NCBI GenBank assembly: GCA_030042575.1
Contig: JASHZK010000055.1
Coordinates: 1 to 16,893, forward strand
Direction: 5' to 3'
DNA: 16,893 nucleotides
Source: Acidimicrobiales bacterium
GTDB taxonomy: Bacteria > Actinomycetota > Acidimicrobiia > Acidimicrobiales > UBA8190
Positions 8,172 to 14,024 of this stretch are shown here, one piece after another. The notes under the pieces were generated by a model. It ran no database searches. It had not been told where the DNA came from and was given only the letters and a program-made list of their open reading frames with translations. A program made the translations under genes and the position numbers. The first letter of the stretch is position 1. Every line of letters starts with the position of its first letter.

Positions 8172-9000
8172 ACATCCGACGACGTCCCCCCGCCACCATC
8201 ACCTTGTGGACGAGGCCGGCGGGCAGGCGCGCCATCACGTCGAGCACTTTGGCGTCGGGCCCCACCAGCACCCGGCGACGGTTCCGGGCCACCGCCCGGA
8301 GGATCTGGCGGGCGGCCAGCTCCGGCTCGGTGCGCGCCAGGAGGTCGAAGAGACGCACGAACCGTTCGGCGCCACCGGCCATGGCGGCGGCCTCCGGGGA
8401 GATACGGGCATGGCGAACGATGTTCGTCCGGATGCCGCCGGGGTGCACCGTGGTGCACGACACGCCGCAACGCTCGATCTCGAGCTCCATGCGCAGCGCA
8501 TCGGTGAACCCGCGCACGGCGAACTTGGCGGCGTTGTAGGCCGACTGGGAGGGGACGCTCAACAATCCGAAGACACTGGAGATGTTGACGATGTGACCCT
8601 CGCCGGCAGCCCGCAGACGAGGCAGGAAAGCCATGGTCCCGTGAGCCACGCCCCAGAAGTCGACGCCCATGAGCCACTCGAGGTCGTCCACCGACATGGC
8701 GGCCACGTTGGCGACCAGAGCCACGCCGGCGTTGTTGACCACAAGCTGGACCCCGCCGTGCTCGTCGAACACCTCCTGGGCCCAGGCGAAGACCGCCTGG
8801 CCATCGGCCACGTCGAGTCGGCGGGTGGTGACCTTCACCCCCGCTCCAGCGCATCGGGACTCCGTCTCGGCCAGACCGAGCTCGTCGACGTCGGCCAGGG
8901 CCAGGTGGGTGCCCCGTCTGGCCAGCTCCTCGGCCAGGGCCCGGCCCAGGCCGGAAGCGGCGCCGGTGACAGCCGCCACCTTGCCCTGCCAGCGCTCCAT
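8170..9000 (-). CDS. SadH-like short-chain dehydrogenase/reductase
   Basis: A 276-residue classical SDR, the same length as mycobacterial SadH (Rv3085), which it resembles in FGLL-VP-QSAYNAAKFAVRGFT and VHPGGI-T. Cofactor motif TGAASGLG is at 12-19; D37 at the end of the second strand favours NAD over NADP. NNAG is at 89-92 and the catalytic residues are S142, Y155 and K159. Its ATG (9000) lies one base after the TGA of the upstream monooxygenase gene, so the two are translationally coupled. In the MymA operon of M. tuberculosis a SadH-like SDR also accompanies a Baeyer-Villiger monooxygenase; here too it probably supplies the ketone from a secondary alcohol or the reverse. The last gene of the operon. 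Substrate unknown. Confidence 0.92.
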   Translation of the reverse strand: MERWQGKVAAVTGAASGLGRALAEELARRGTHLALADVDELGLAETESRCAGAGVKVTTRRLDVADGQAVFAWAQEVFDEHGGVQLVVNNAGVALVANVAAMSVDDLEWLMGVDFWGVAHGTMAFLPRLRAAGEGHIVNISSVFGLLSVPSQSAYNAAKFAVRGFTDALRMELEIERCGVSCTTVHPGGIRTNIVRHARISPEAAAMAGGAERFVRLFDLLARTEPELAARQILRAVARNRRRVLVGPDAKVLDVMARLPAGLVHKVMVAGGRRRM

Positions 9001-9001
9001 G

Positions 9002-10546
9002 TCAGCTCGGAAGGGGAGCGGCCAGCTGGGAGGCGGCGGTCACCGCCGGTACGTCGGCCGAGGCTCCGGCCCGGGGCGGATTGGAGAAGACCATGGCTCG
9101 GTCCTCGACGCCCCGGAGCTTCATCGACCGGTAGTCACGCAGGTAGCTCTGGTGCACCTGCCAGGGGAACTTGGAACCCTGCTTGGGGAACAGATGAGCC
9201 GAGCGCCGGACGTAGCCCGAAGACAGGGTCAAAAGCGACTGGGCCACCACCGAACCGTCTTCGTTCACCGCTGTGCACTGGCGGAGGCCGCTCCGGTGCA
9301 TGTGGCCGAGCAGCCGGCACACGTAGTCGCAGATGAGGTCGCAGCGCAACGTCCACGAGGCATTGGTGTAGCCGACGGAGAAGGCGAGGTTGGGAACCCC
9401 TTCGAGCATCATTCCCTTGTAGGTCATGCGCGTGGCCAGGTCGACGTCGGTCCCGTCCACCGAGACCCGGGCCCCGCCCAAGAAGAGCAGTTGCAGGCCG
9501 GTAGCGGTGACCACGACGTCGGCCGGCAACTTCTCACCCGAGGACAGGGCGATCCCGCCGGGGGTGAAGCGCTCGATGGTGTCGGTGACCACCGAGACGC
9601 GCCCGGCGCTGATGGCCTTGAACAGGTCGCCCTCGGGGGCGATGCAGAAACGCTGGTCCCACGGGTTGTAACGGGGCTTGAAGTGGGTGTCGATGTCATA
9701 ACCCTCCGGCAACTGGCGCCGGAGCCCGGCCCGCAGGATGCGCTTGACCAGTTCCGGATGGCGCTGGCTCATCTGGTAGAAGCCCTGGGTGAAAAGCGCA
9801 TGAAACCATCGCGTGAAGCCGGCAGCGGCCCGCTCGGGTAGCAGCCGGCGCGCCCAAGGATGGATCGGGTCGTCTGCCGGCACGGCGGCGACGTAGGTGG
9901 GAGAGCGCTGGAGCATGGTCACGTGGGCGGCATCTGGGGCCAGGGCGGGCACCAGGGTGATGGCGGTGGACCCGCTCCCGATCACCACCACCCGCTTGCC
10001 GGTGACGTCGAGGTCCTCGGGCCAGTCCTGAGGGTGGACCAGCGTGCCCTCGAATTGGTCGATGCCGGCGAATTCGGGCAGATAACCCTGGTCGTAGCGG
10101 TAGTAGCCGGTGCAGCCGAAGAGAAAACCACAGGTGAAGTCGACGACGTCTCCCGAGTCGGTGCGCTCGGCGACGACGTGCCAGCGGGCCTCGGTGCTCG
10201 ACCAGTCAGCCGACACGACGCGGTGGCCGAAGCGGATACGGCGATCCACCCCCGATTCCGCCGCCGTGTCCTCGATGTAACGCAAGATGTCGGCACCCTG
10301 GGCGATCGTCCTGCCACCGTCCCAGGGACGGAACCGATACCCCAGCGTGTACATGTCGGAGTCCGAGCGGACACCCGGGTAGCGGAAGAGGTCCCAGGTG
10401 CCGCCCATGGACTCACGGCCCTCGAAGATGGCGTAGCTGGCCCATGGGCACTTCTCCTGCAGGTACCAGCCGGCACCGATGCCCGACAGACCGGCTCCCA
10501 CCACGGCCACGTCGAGATGCTCCACTGTTCGGTCGCTGTCGGCCAT
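9002..10546 (-). CDS. FAD-dependent Baeyer-Villiger monooxygenase, EthA/MymA-like
   Basis: A 514-residue flavoprotein that uses NADPH and O2 to insert oxygen next to a ketone (giving an ester), or to oxidise sulphur or nitrogen. First Rossmann motif GAGLSGIG at 17-24 binds FAD, second GSGSTA at 190-195 binds NADPH, and the Baeyer-Villiger fingerprint FxGxxxHxxxWP is exact at 165-176 (F165, G167, H171, W175, P176). YPGVRSDSDMYTLGYRFRPW (56-75) matches the EthA/MymA branch. Slightly longer than EthA. ATG 10546 follows the upstream hydrolase stop by 26 bp and has only a weak Shine-Dalgarno. It is the middle gene of a three-gene operon. A few residues at the C-terminus (after about 490) are low-complexity. 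Known EthA homologues activate thioamide prodrugs; the natural substrate here is unknown. Confidence 0.94.
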   Translation of the reverse strand: MADSDRTVEHLDVAVVGAGLSGIGAGWYLQEKCPWASYAIFEGRESMGGTWDLFRYPGVRSDSDMYTLGYRFRPWDGGRTIAQGADILRYIEDTAAESGVDRRIRFGHRVVSADWSSTEARWHVVAERTDSGDVVDFTCGFLFGCTGYYRYDQGYLPEFAGIDQFEGTLVHPQDWPEDLDVTGKRVVVIGSGSTAITLVPALAPDAAHVTMLQRSPTYVAAVPADDPIHPWARRLLPERAAAGFTRWFHALFTQGFYQMSQRHPELVKRILRAGLRRQLPEGYDIDTHFKPRYNPWDQRFCIAPEGDLFKAISAGRVSVVTDTIERFTPGGIALSSGEKLPADVVVTATGLQLLFLGGARVSVDGTDVDLATRMTYKGMMLEGVPNLAFSVGYTNASWTLRCDLICDYVCRLLGHMHRSGLRQCTAVNEDGSVVAQSLLTLSSGYVRRSAHLFPKQGSKFPWQVHQSYLRDYRSMKLRGVEDRAMVFSNPPRAGASADVPAVTAASQLAAPLPS

Positions 10547-10572
10547 CAGGTCAGGGCCCCCTGTCGTCTCGT

Positions 10573-11442
10573 TCAGGCGGCCGAGCCGGCCAGCTGGTCC
10601 TTGAGGGCGCCGTCGTCACCGAACAGCTCGGCTCGCCAGCGCTCGACCAACTCGGTGGTGTCCCGGTCGTCGGGGTGGAATCCGGGGCGATCGTATTCAC
10701 GGAGCTGTTCCCACATCCGTCGGCTCAGGATCGAGGAGCGCCGGATGTTGGAGAGGCTCTGGGCCAGCACCCCTCTCCGGTAGGTGGCGGAGTCCATGGC
10801 CAACGAGGCGACCAGCTCCACGATCGAGGCCAGAATGAAGCCCGTGCGGATGACCTTCATGGTCCAGATCCGCAGGCGCTCGCCGCCGCCGACGGCCCGG
10901 AACACGTCGAAGGCCACTGCTTTGTGCTCGGACTCCTCCAGAGCGTGCCACAGGAACAGATGGCGCACGGCGTCGTGGCCGAAGGCCTTGCGGGTCTCCT
11001 CGTCGGTCATGACGACCTCGGCCAGGGTGGCGGTGAAGTGCTCCAGGGCGGCGGTCACGGCCAGGTTGGACTTGGCCGGCAGCAGCTTCCACCGAAGAGC
11101 GAGTCCGACTCTGGTGATGCGCTCGACCTGCTTGGTGGGATAACCGAGCTCGGCCAGCTTGTCGTTCAGGACGCGGTGCTCGCGGCCGTGCACCGACTCC
11201 TGGCCGATGAAGCCGGCCACCTGCCGCTTCAAGACCGGGTCGGTGATCTGGCTCCGGAAGTGGCGCACCGACCGGACGAAGAAGTCCTCGCCGTCGGGGA
11301 AGACCGCCGACAGCCCGGCGATGATGTGGCTGGAGAGCAGGTCGCCGTCACCGGCGAAGTGCCGGGGCAGCCCCCGCAACGACTCCTCGAAGGAGATCCG
11401 CCGGGTGGTGATGGTGCGGGTGGGGTCGCTGGTCTGGGTCAT
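10573..11442 (-). CDS. PF10118-type metal-dependent hydrolase, ferritin-like di-iron protein
   Basis: A 289-residue mostly helical protein of the family annotated as predicted metal-dependent hydrolase (PF10118, COG3687); no reaction is established for it to my knowledge. The sequence shows a ferritin-like di-iron pattern: E52 (FPDGEDFF), E82xxH85 (GQESVH), E134 (ALEHF), E170xxH173 (EESEH), i.e. E / ExxH / E / ExxH in four helices. Such sites often bind O2, so an oxygenase or oxidase is as likely as a hydrolase. A hydrophobic stretch (about 195-215, TGFILASIVELVASLAM) may be a buried or membrane-associated helix. ATG 11442 has AGGAGGG nine or so bases upstream; the longer frame to 11520 lacks support. 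First gene of the operon, divergent from a TetR regulator. Confidence 0.88.
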   Translation of the reverse strand: MTQTSDPTRTITTRRISFEESLRGLPRHFAGDGDLLSSHIIAGLSAVFPDGEDFFVRSVRHFRSQITDPVLKRQVAGFIGQESVHGREHRVLNDKLAELGYPTKQVERITRVGLALRWKLLPAKSNLAVTAALEHFTATLAEVVMTDEETRKAFGHDAVRHLFLWHALEESEHKAVAFDVFRAVGGGERLRIWTMKVIRTGFILASIVELVASLAMDSATYRRGVLAQSLSNIRRSSILSRRMWEQLREYDRPGFHPDDRDTTELVERWRAELFGDDGALKDQLAGSAA

Positions 11443-11493
11443 GGAGTTCCCTCCTGCGGAGTCCGGGACTGGGGGCCGGGTGCTCCTCTCGAC

Positions 11494-11509
11494 CAGATTA
11501 GACGATCTG
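11494..11509. promoter_or_regulatory. Inverted repeat over the operon -10, candidate TetR operator
   Basis: CAGAT-TAGACG-ATCTG is a perfect 5-6-5 inverted repeat. It covers TAATCT (minus strand 11500-11495), the best -10 for the PF10118-monooxygenase-SDR operon, giving a leader of about 45 nt with the Shine-Dalgarno. A repressor dimer bound here would block the operon. Its position between the operon and the divergent TetR gene supports the idea. Confidence 0.45.
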
Positions 11510-11512
11510 AGT

Positions 11513-11545
11513 AAATCCATTAAATCATCGAATCATCAAATCCAT
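11513..11545 (+). repeat. Short imperfect tandem repeats (AAATCNAT type) upstream of tetR
   Basis: Four related units lie head to tail: AAATCCAT (11513-11520), AAATCATC (11522-11529), AATCATC (11531-11537), AAATCCAT (11538-11545), spaced 7-9 bp apart. They form the most AT-rich patch of the window. They sit in the -35 region of the tetR promoter and upstream of the operon promoter, so they may be activator or repressor sites or a melting/UP-like element. Confidence 0.5.
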
Positions 11546-11547
11546 GG

Positions 11548-11553
11548 TAGGCT
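11548..11553 (+). promoter_or_regulatory. -10 element of leaderless tetR
   Basis: TAGGCT fits TANNNT and ends 6 nt before GTG 11560. This favours the GTG 11560 start and a leaderless mRNA. The alternative ATG 11581 has a GGAGAGG about nine bases upstream. Confidence 0.5.
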
Positions 11554-11559
11554 GAGCCG

Positions 11560-12174
11560 GTGCGGGAGAGGTCCGGCACCATGACCAAGGGGGCCCAGAC
11601 CAGGCGGGCGGTCCTGGAGGCAGCCATCGCCCGCTTCGGGCGGGAGGGCTTTCGGGCCACGTCGGTGGCCGACATCGCCCGTGACGCCGGGGTGGGCGGC
11701 ACGGTCGCCTACGCCTATTTCCCCAACAAGGAGGCGCTGTTCCTCGCCGCCCTGGACGAGGACGCCGCCGCCGTCATCCACGAAGGGCTCTCCACCATCT
11801 CGAGCGGCATGATCCTGGAGGATTGGCGCCAGCTGCTCCTCGTCACCCTGATCGGGGGGGTGGCCCGCCATCCGCTGGCCCGCCGGGTCCTGGCCGGCCT
11901 GGAGCCGGACGTGACCGACCGGGTGCTCGAGATCCCGGCCCTGGCCGAGCTGCGCAAGGCCTGCACCGAGCGCCTGCGCCAGGGGCAGCTCGACGGCACC
12001 GTCCGAAGAGACATCGACCCGACCTCGATCGGCAACGGTTTGGTCGCCGTGGTGCTCTCCCTGCTCATGTCCCTCGTCCAGCTGGGTACCGACACGGCCG
12101 CCCCCTACGGCGGCGACGTGCTGGCCGTGTTCGCCGCCGCGCTGGAACCGCCGACGGCGTCGGGTGGCGCCTGA
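11560..12174 (+). CDS. TetR/AcrR-family transcriptional regulator
   Basis: A 204-residue one-component regulator, DNA-binding as a dimer. The N-terminal helix-turn-helix is complete: RRAVLEAAIARFGREGFRATSVADIARDAGVGGTVAYAYF spans about 15-54, followed by PNKEALF. The unusual GG-T before VAYAYF replaces the commoner SPATVY, but the geometry is kept. The rest is a variable helical ligand-binding domain, whose ligand cannot be predicted. GTG 11560 is preferred because of the -10 hexamer 6 nt upstream; ATG 11581 would give 197 residues. The gene is divergent from, and 117 bp from, the PF10118-monooxygenase-SDR operon, which is the obvious target. The stop lies within the first arm of a strong hairpin shared with the convergent gene. 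Confidence 0.92.
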   Translation: MRERSGTMTKGAQTRRAVLEAAIARFGREGFRATSVADIARDAGVGGTVAYAYFPNKEALFLAALDEDAAAVIHEGLSTISSGMILEDWRQLLLVTLIGGVARHPLARRVLAGLEPDVTDRVLEIPALAELRKACTERLRQGQLDGTVRRDIDPTSIGNGLVAVVLSLLMSLVQLGTDTAAPYGGDVLAVFAAALEPPTASGGA

Positions 12175-12215
12175 GGCAGGCCTGGTTCGGGTACCGCACC
12201 TACCCGCTCAGGCGC
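12167..12215. terminator. Stacked inverted repeats between convergent tetR and DUF5666-like gene
   Basis: GCGCCTGAG (12167-12175) pairs perfectly with CTCAGGCGC (12207-12215). Directly inside, CGGGTA (12188-12193) pairs with TACCCG (12201-12206), so the two stems stack with a 12-nt bulge on one side. The outer arm contains the tetR stop codon. No U tract, but the structure is symmetrical and may end transcription in both directions. Confidence 0.5.
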
Positions 12216-12236
12216 ACCCGTGGGTCGCCAGCCCGA

Positions 12237-12950
12237 TCAAGGAGCCCCGAAGAAGCCCCCGCCCCCGGCCGGCACGAGCGTGACCCGAGTGGCGGTCACC
12301 GTGCTGCCACTCTCCGATCCCTGGACCGCCACCGTGGCCCCGGTGGTCACGATGCTCGAGGTGGCCTGACTGGTGCCGTCGTAGTACGAGGTGGACGACT
12401 GCTCGTCGACCGTGACGGTCTGGCCCGACCGGGCGTGCACGGTGAAGCTGCCACTGGACACGCTGGCGACCGTCCCGACCACGCCAGAGCCGAAGCCGCC
12501 GCCTGGGCCGCCGCCGAAGCCGCCGCCTGGGCCGCCGAAGCCCCCTCGGCCAAAAGGTGTGCCGGCCGAGGGGAAGGAGCGGGGGGGGACGGCGGAGCTG
12601 GAGGTGGCCCAGCCCACCGACACGCCGATGACCGTGGCGGCCAGGACGCCGGCCACGATCCAGGCCACCAAGGCGCTACGCACGGTCCGCGAGAACCAGC
12701 CGCCCGAGCGTTGGGAGCCCGAAGGCGATGCGTCCGCCGGACCCACCGGGCCCCACGTCCAGCCGTAGGCGGACGAGGGTGCCGGTGGCGGGGGCGGCGT
12801 CCCCGGGCTGTAGCCGGGCGGGTAGGGGGCAGCCGACGGCATCTCCCCCGTCACCGGTGGCGGGGGCGGGACCGGTGCTCCGGAGGGAGGACCCGCGGCC
12901 CCCTCGGCCGCGGGCATCGGGGAGTAGGTGGCTGCTTCCTGGTCTTCCAT
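12237..12950 (-). CDS. Membrane-anchored Pro/Gly-rich protein with DUF5666-like C-terminal domain
   Basis: A 237-residue protein of unknown function. Residues 1-85 are a Pro/Ala/Tyr-rich, disordered, presumably cytoplasmic tail with PPPPP runs; 91-114 (RSALVAWIVAGVLAATVIGVSV region) is one membrane helix; 132-156 is a Gly-rich linker built of GGFGG-like repeats; 158-228 is a small beta-rich domain (GTVASVSSGSFTVHARSGQT and later TVAVQGS) resembling DUF5666, probably outside the cell. The order, positive-charge pattern (R81, R88, R91 before the helix) and lack of a cleavage site suggest N-in, C-out topology. ATG 12950 is preceded by CACTAT ending 6 nt upstream, so the mRNA may be leaderless. 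The GC-rich triplet repeats in the DNA code for the glycine linker. Similar Pro-tail/one-helix proteins are common in actinobacteria; no partner is evident here. Confidence 0.8.
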   Translation of the reverse strand: MEDQEAATYSPMPAAEGAAGPPSGAPVPPPPPVTGEMPSAAPYPPGYSPGTPPPPPAPSSAYGWTWGPVGPADASPSGSQRSGGWFSRTVRSALVAWIVAGVLAATVIGVSVGWATSSSAVPPRSFPSAGTPFGRGGFGGPGGGFGGGPGGGFGSGVVGTVASVSSGSFTVHARSGQTVTVDEQSSTSYYDGTSQATSSIVTTGATVAVQGSESGSTVTATRVTLVPAGGGGFFGAP

Positions 12951-12956
12951 ACGTCC

Positions 12957-12962
12957 ATAGTG
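12957..12962 (-). promoter_or_regulatory. Possible -10 for the DUF5666-like gene
   Basis: Minus-strand CACTAT ends 6 nt before ATG 12950 and has A at position 2 and T at position 6; no Shine-Dalgarno precedes the ATG. The rest of the gap to 13061 shows no further clear signal. Confidence 0.35.
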
Positions 12963-13061
12963 GCGGCTCCATCGAGTGAAGAGGCTGTGAGAAAGCTGAC
13001 GATTGTCTGTGTGTGGCCGCGTCGGCGGCGGCCGACACGGGCACGACAGCAGCCGAGGGGC

Positions 13062-13901
13062 TCAGTCCGAGGACGACGGGGTGGCGGCACGGTGGCGCAG
13101 CGCCCAGTAGGGATAGGGCAGCATGCGCAGCCGGTCGGGCAAGGGGCTCAGGGCCCGCAGGCCGGCGAGGTGGGCCTGGTACTCGAGCTCGTGGAGGAAC
13201 GACCAACGGATCCCCCAGCGCTCGCGGATGATCTCGGGGAACGAACCGGCCAGCACGATGTGAGCCGGGTGGGTGACCGGCAAGATGGCCAGCTCCCACA
13301 TCGGGCCCGGTAGGGGCAGGGCGAACGGGGGCGGCAGGCGCTGGAGGCTGGGAACCAGCTCGACCAGGGGCTTGTGGGTGAGCAGGGTCTCGACGCCCTC
13401 CTCGACATAGGCCCGGAGCCCGGCGACGTCCTCGGGCATGTCCTGGCGCCGGACGCCGTAGAGCTCACCCACCTCTCGGGCGTCGTCGTAGAGGGCCTCG
13501 AGGTCCTCGGCCGCTACCGGACCGTGGATCTTCTCCAAGGAGAAGATCGTGGCCTCGAAGGTGGTGAGGTGCACCCAGGTCCAGGCGCGGCGGTCCCAGG
13601 CGTGGTACGGCTTGCCGTCGAACCCGGTGCCCTTGATGTGCCGGTGCAACTCGCGGATCTCCCGGGCGGTGCCGGCCTGGTCGGCGCCGAACAGAAGGCG
13701 CTGGCCGTAGGAGAAGGTGCGTCGGGCCCGGTGCCAAGGGTCCTTGAAGATGTCGGAGTGCTGGTAGATCCCGGCGGCCACCGTGGGGTGCGAACCCTGC
13801 AGGGCGAGGACCCGGCCCGTGAAGGGGACGAGCAGCCGCCACTCGGCCAGGCGCCGGGCCAACGGGCCTTCGGCGGCCCGGATCCGTCGTTGCTTCACCA
13901 C
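13062..13901 (-). CDS. Oxygenase MpaB family protein (DUF2236)
   Basis: A 279-residue helical protein of the DUF2236/MpaB family, related to the latex-clearing protein Lcp, a haem-b oxygenase. Conserved parts seen: LQGSHPTVAAGIYQHSDIFKDPWHRARRTFSYGQRLLFG (34-72, with the family H38-P39), LHRHIKGTGFDG (85-96), and TWVHLTTFEA (108-117), in which H111 sits where the haem-ligand histidine of the family is expected. The C-terminal segment FLHELEYQAHLAGLRALSPLP is ordinary for the family. Start is one of two consecutive GTGs (13901 or 13898); no good Shine-Dalgarno is visible, but TAGATT at 13925-13920 on the same strand is a plausible -10. Divergent from the ABC1 kinase-like gene. Family call is good; the reaction, with a likely O2 substrate, is inferred. 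Confidence 0.88.
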   Translation of the reverse strand: MVKQRRIRAAEGPLARRLAEWRLLVPFTGRVLALQGSHPTVAAGIYQHSDIFKDPWHRARRTFSYGQRLLFGADQAGTAREIRELHRHIKGTGFDGKPYHAWDRRAWTWVHLTTFEATIFSLEKIHGPVAAEDLEALYDDAREVGELYGVRRQDMPEDVAGLRAYVEEGVETLLTHKPLVELVPSLQRLPPPFALPLPGPMWELAILPVTHPAHIVLAGSFPEIIRERWGIRWSFLHELEYQAHLAGLRALSPLPDRLRMLPYPYWALRHRAATPSSSD

Positions 13902-13919
13902 GGTCGAAACACCGGCGCG

Positions 13920-13945
13920 AATCTACCGACGCGCCGAGGCGCGTC
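13920..13945. promoter_or_regulatory. -10 of the MpaB-like gene and adjacent perfect palindrome
   Basis: TAGATT on the minus strand (13925-13920) is a good -10 match, giving a short leader of about 11 nt before GTG 13901. Immediately upstream, GACGCGCC-GA-GGCGCGTC (13928-13945) is a perfect 8-2-8 palindrome lying in the spacer between -10 and -35, a usual place for a repressor site. It is in the 123-bp gap shared with the divergent ABC1 gene. Confidence 0.45.
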
Positions 13946-14024
13946 TGGTCCGCGCCCCTGTGCTCGATCGGTGGGTGTCCGTACCGCCGCAGATCGACCT
14001 TCCGGCAGACGTTGCCAGGTGGGC

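Noticed and set aside
9860..10783. A 307-codon plus-strand frame opposite the Baeyer-Villiger monooxygenase
   Set aside because: Antisense to exact Rossmann and fingerprint motifs; translation has no family character.
12485..12550. Short tandem GC repeats resembling a CRISPR or satellite array
   Set aside because: They are in-frame codons for the Gly-rich linker of the DUF5666-like protein; no spacers of regular length.
11823..13313. A 496-codon plus-strand frame running from tetR through the DUF5666-like gene
   Set aside because: Out of frame with tetR and antisense to the membrane protein; the translation is Arg/Gly/Pro low complexity.
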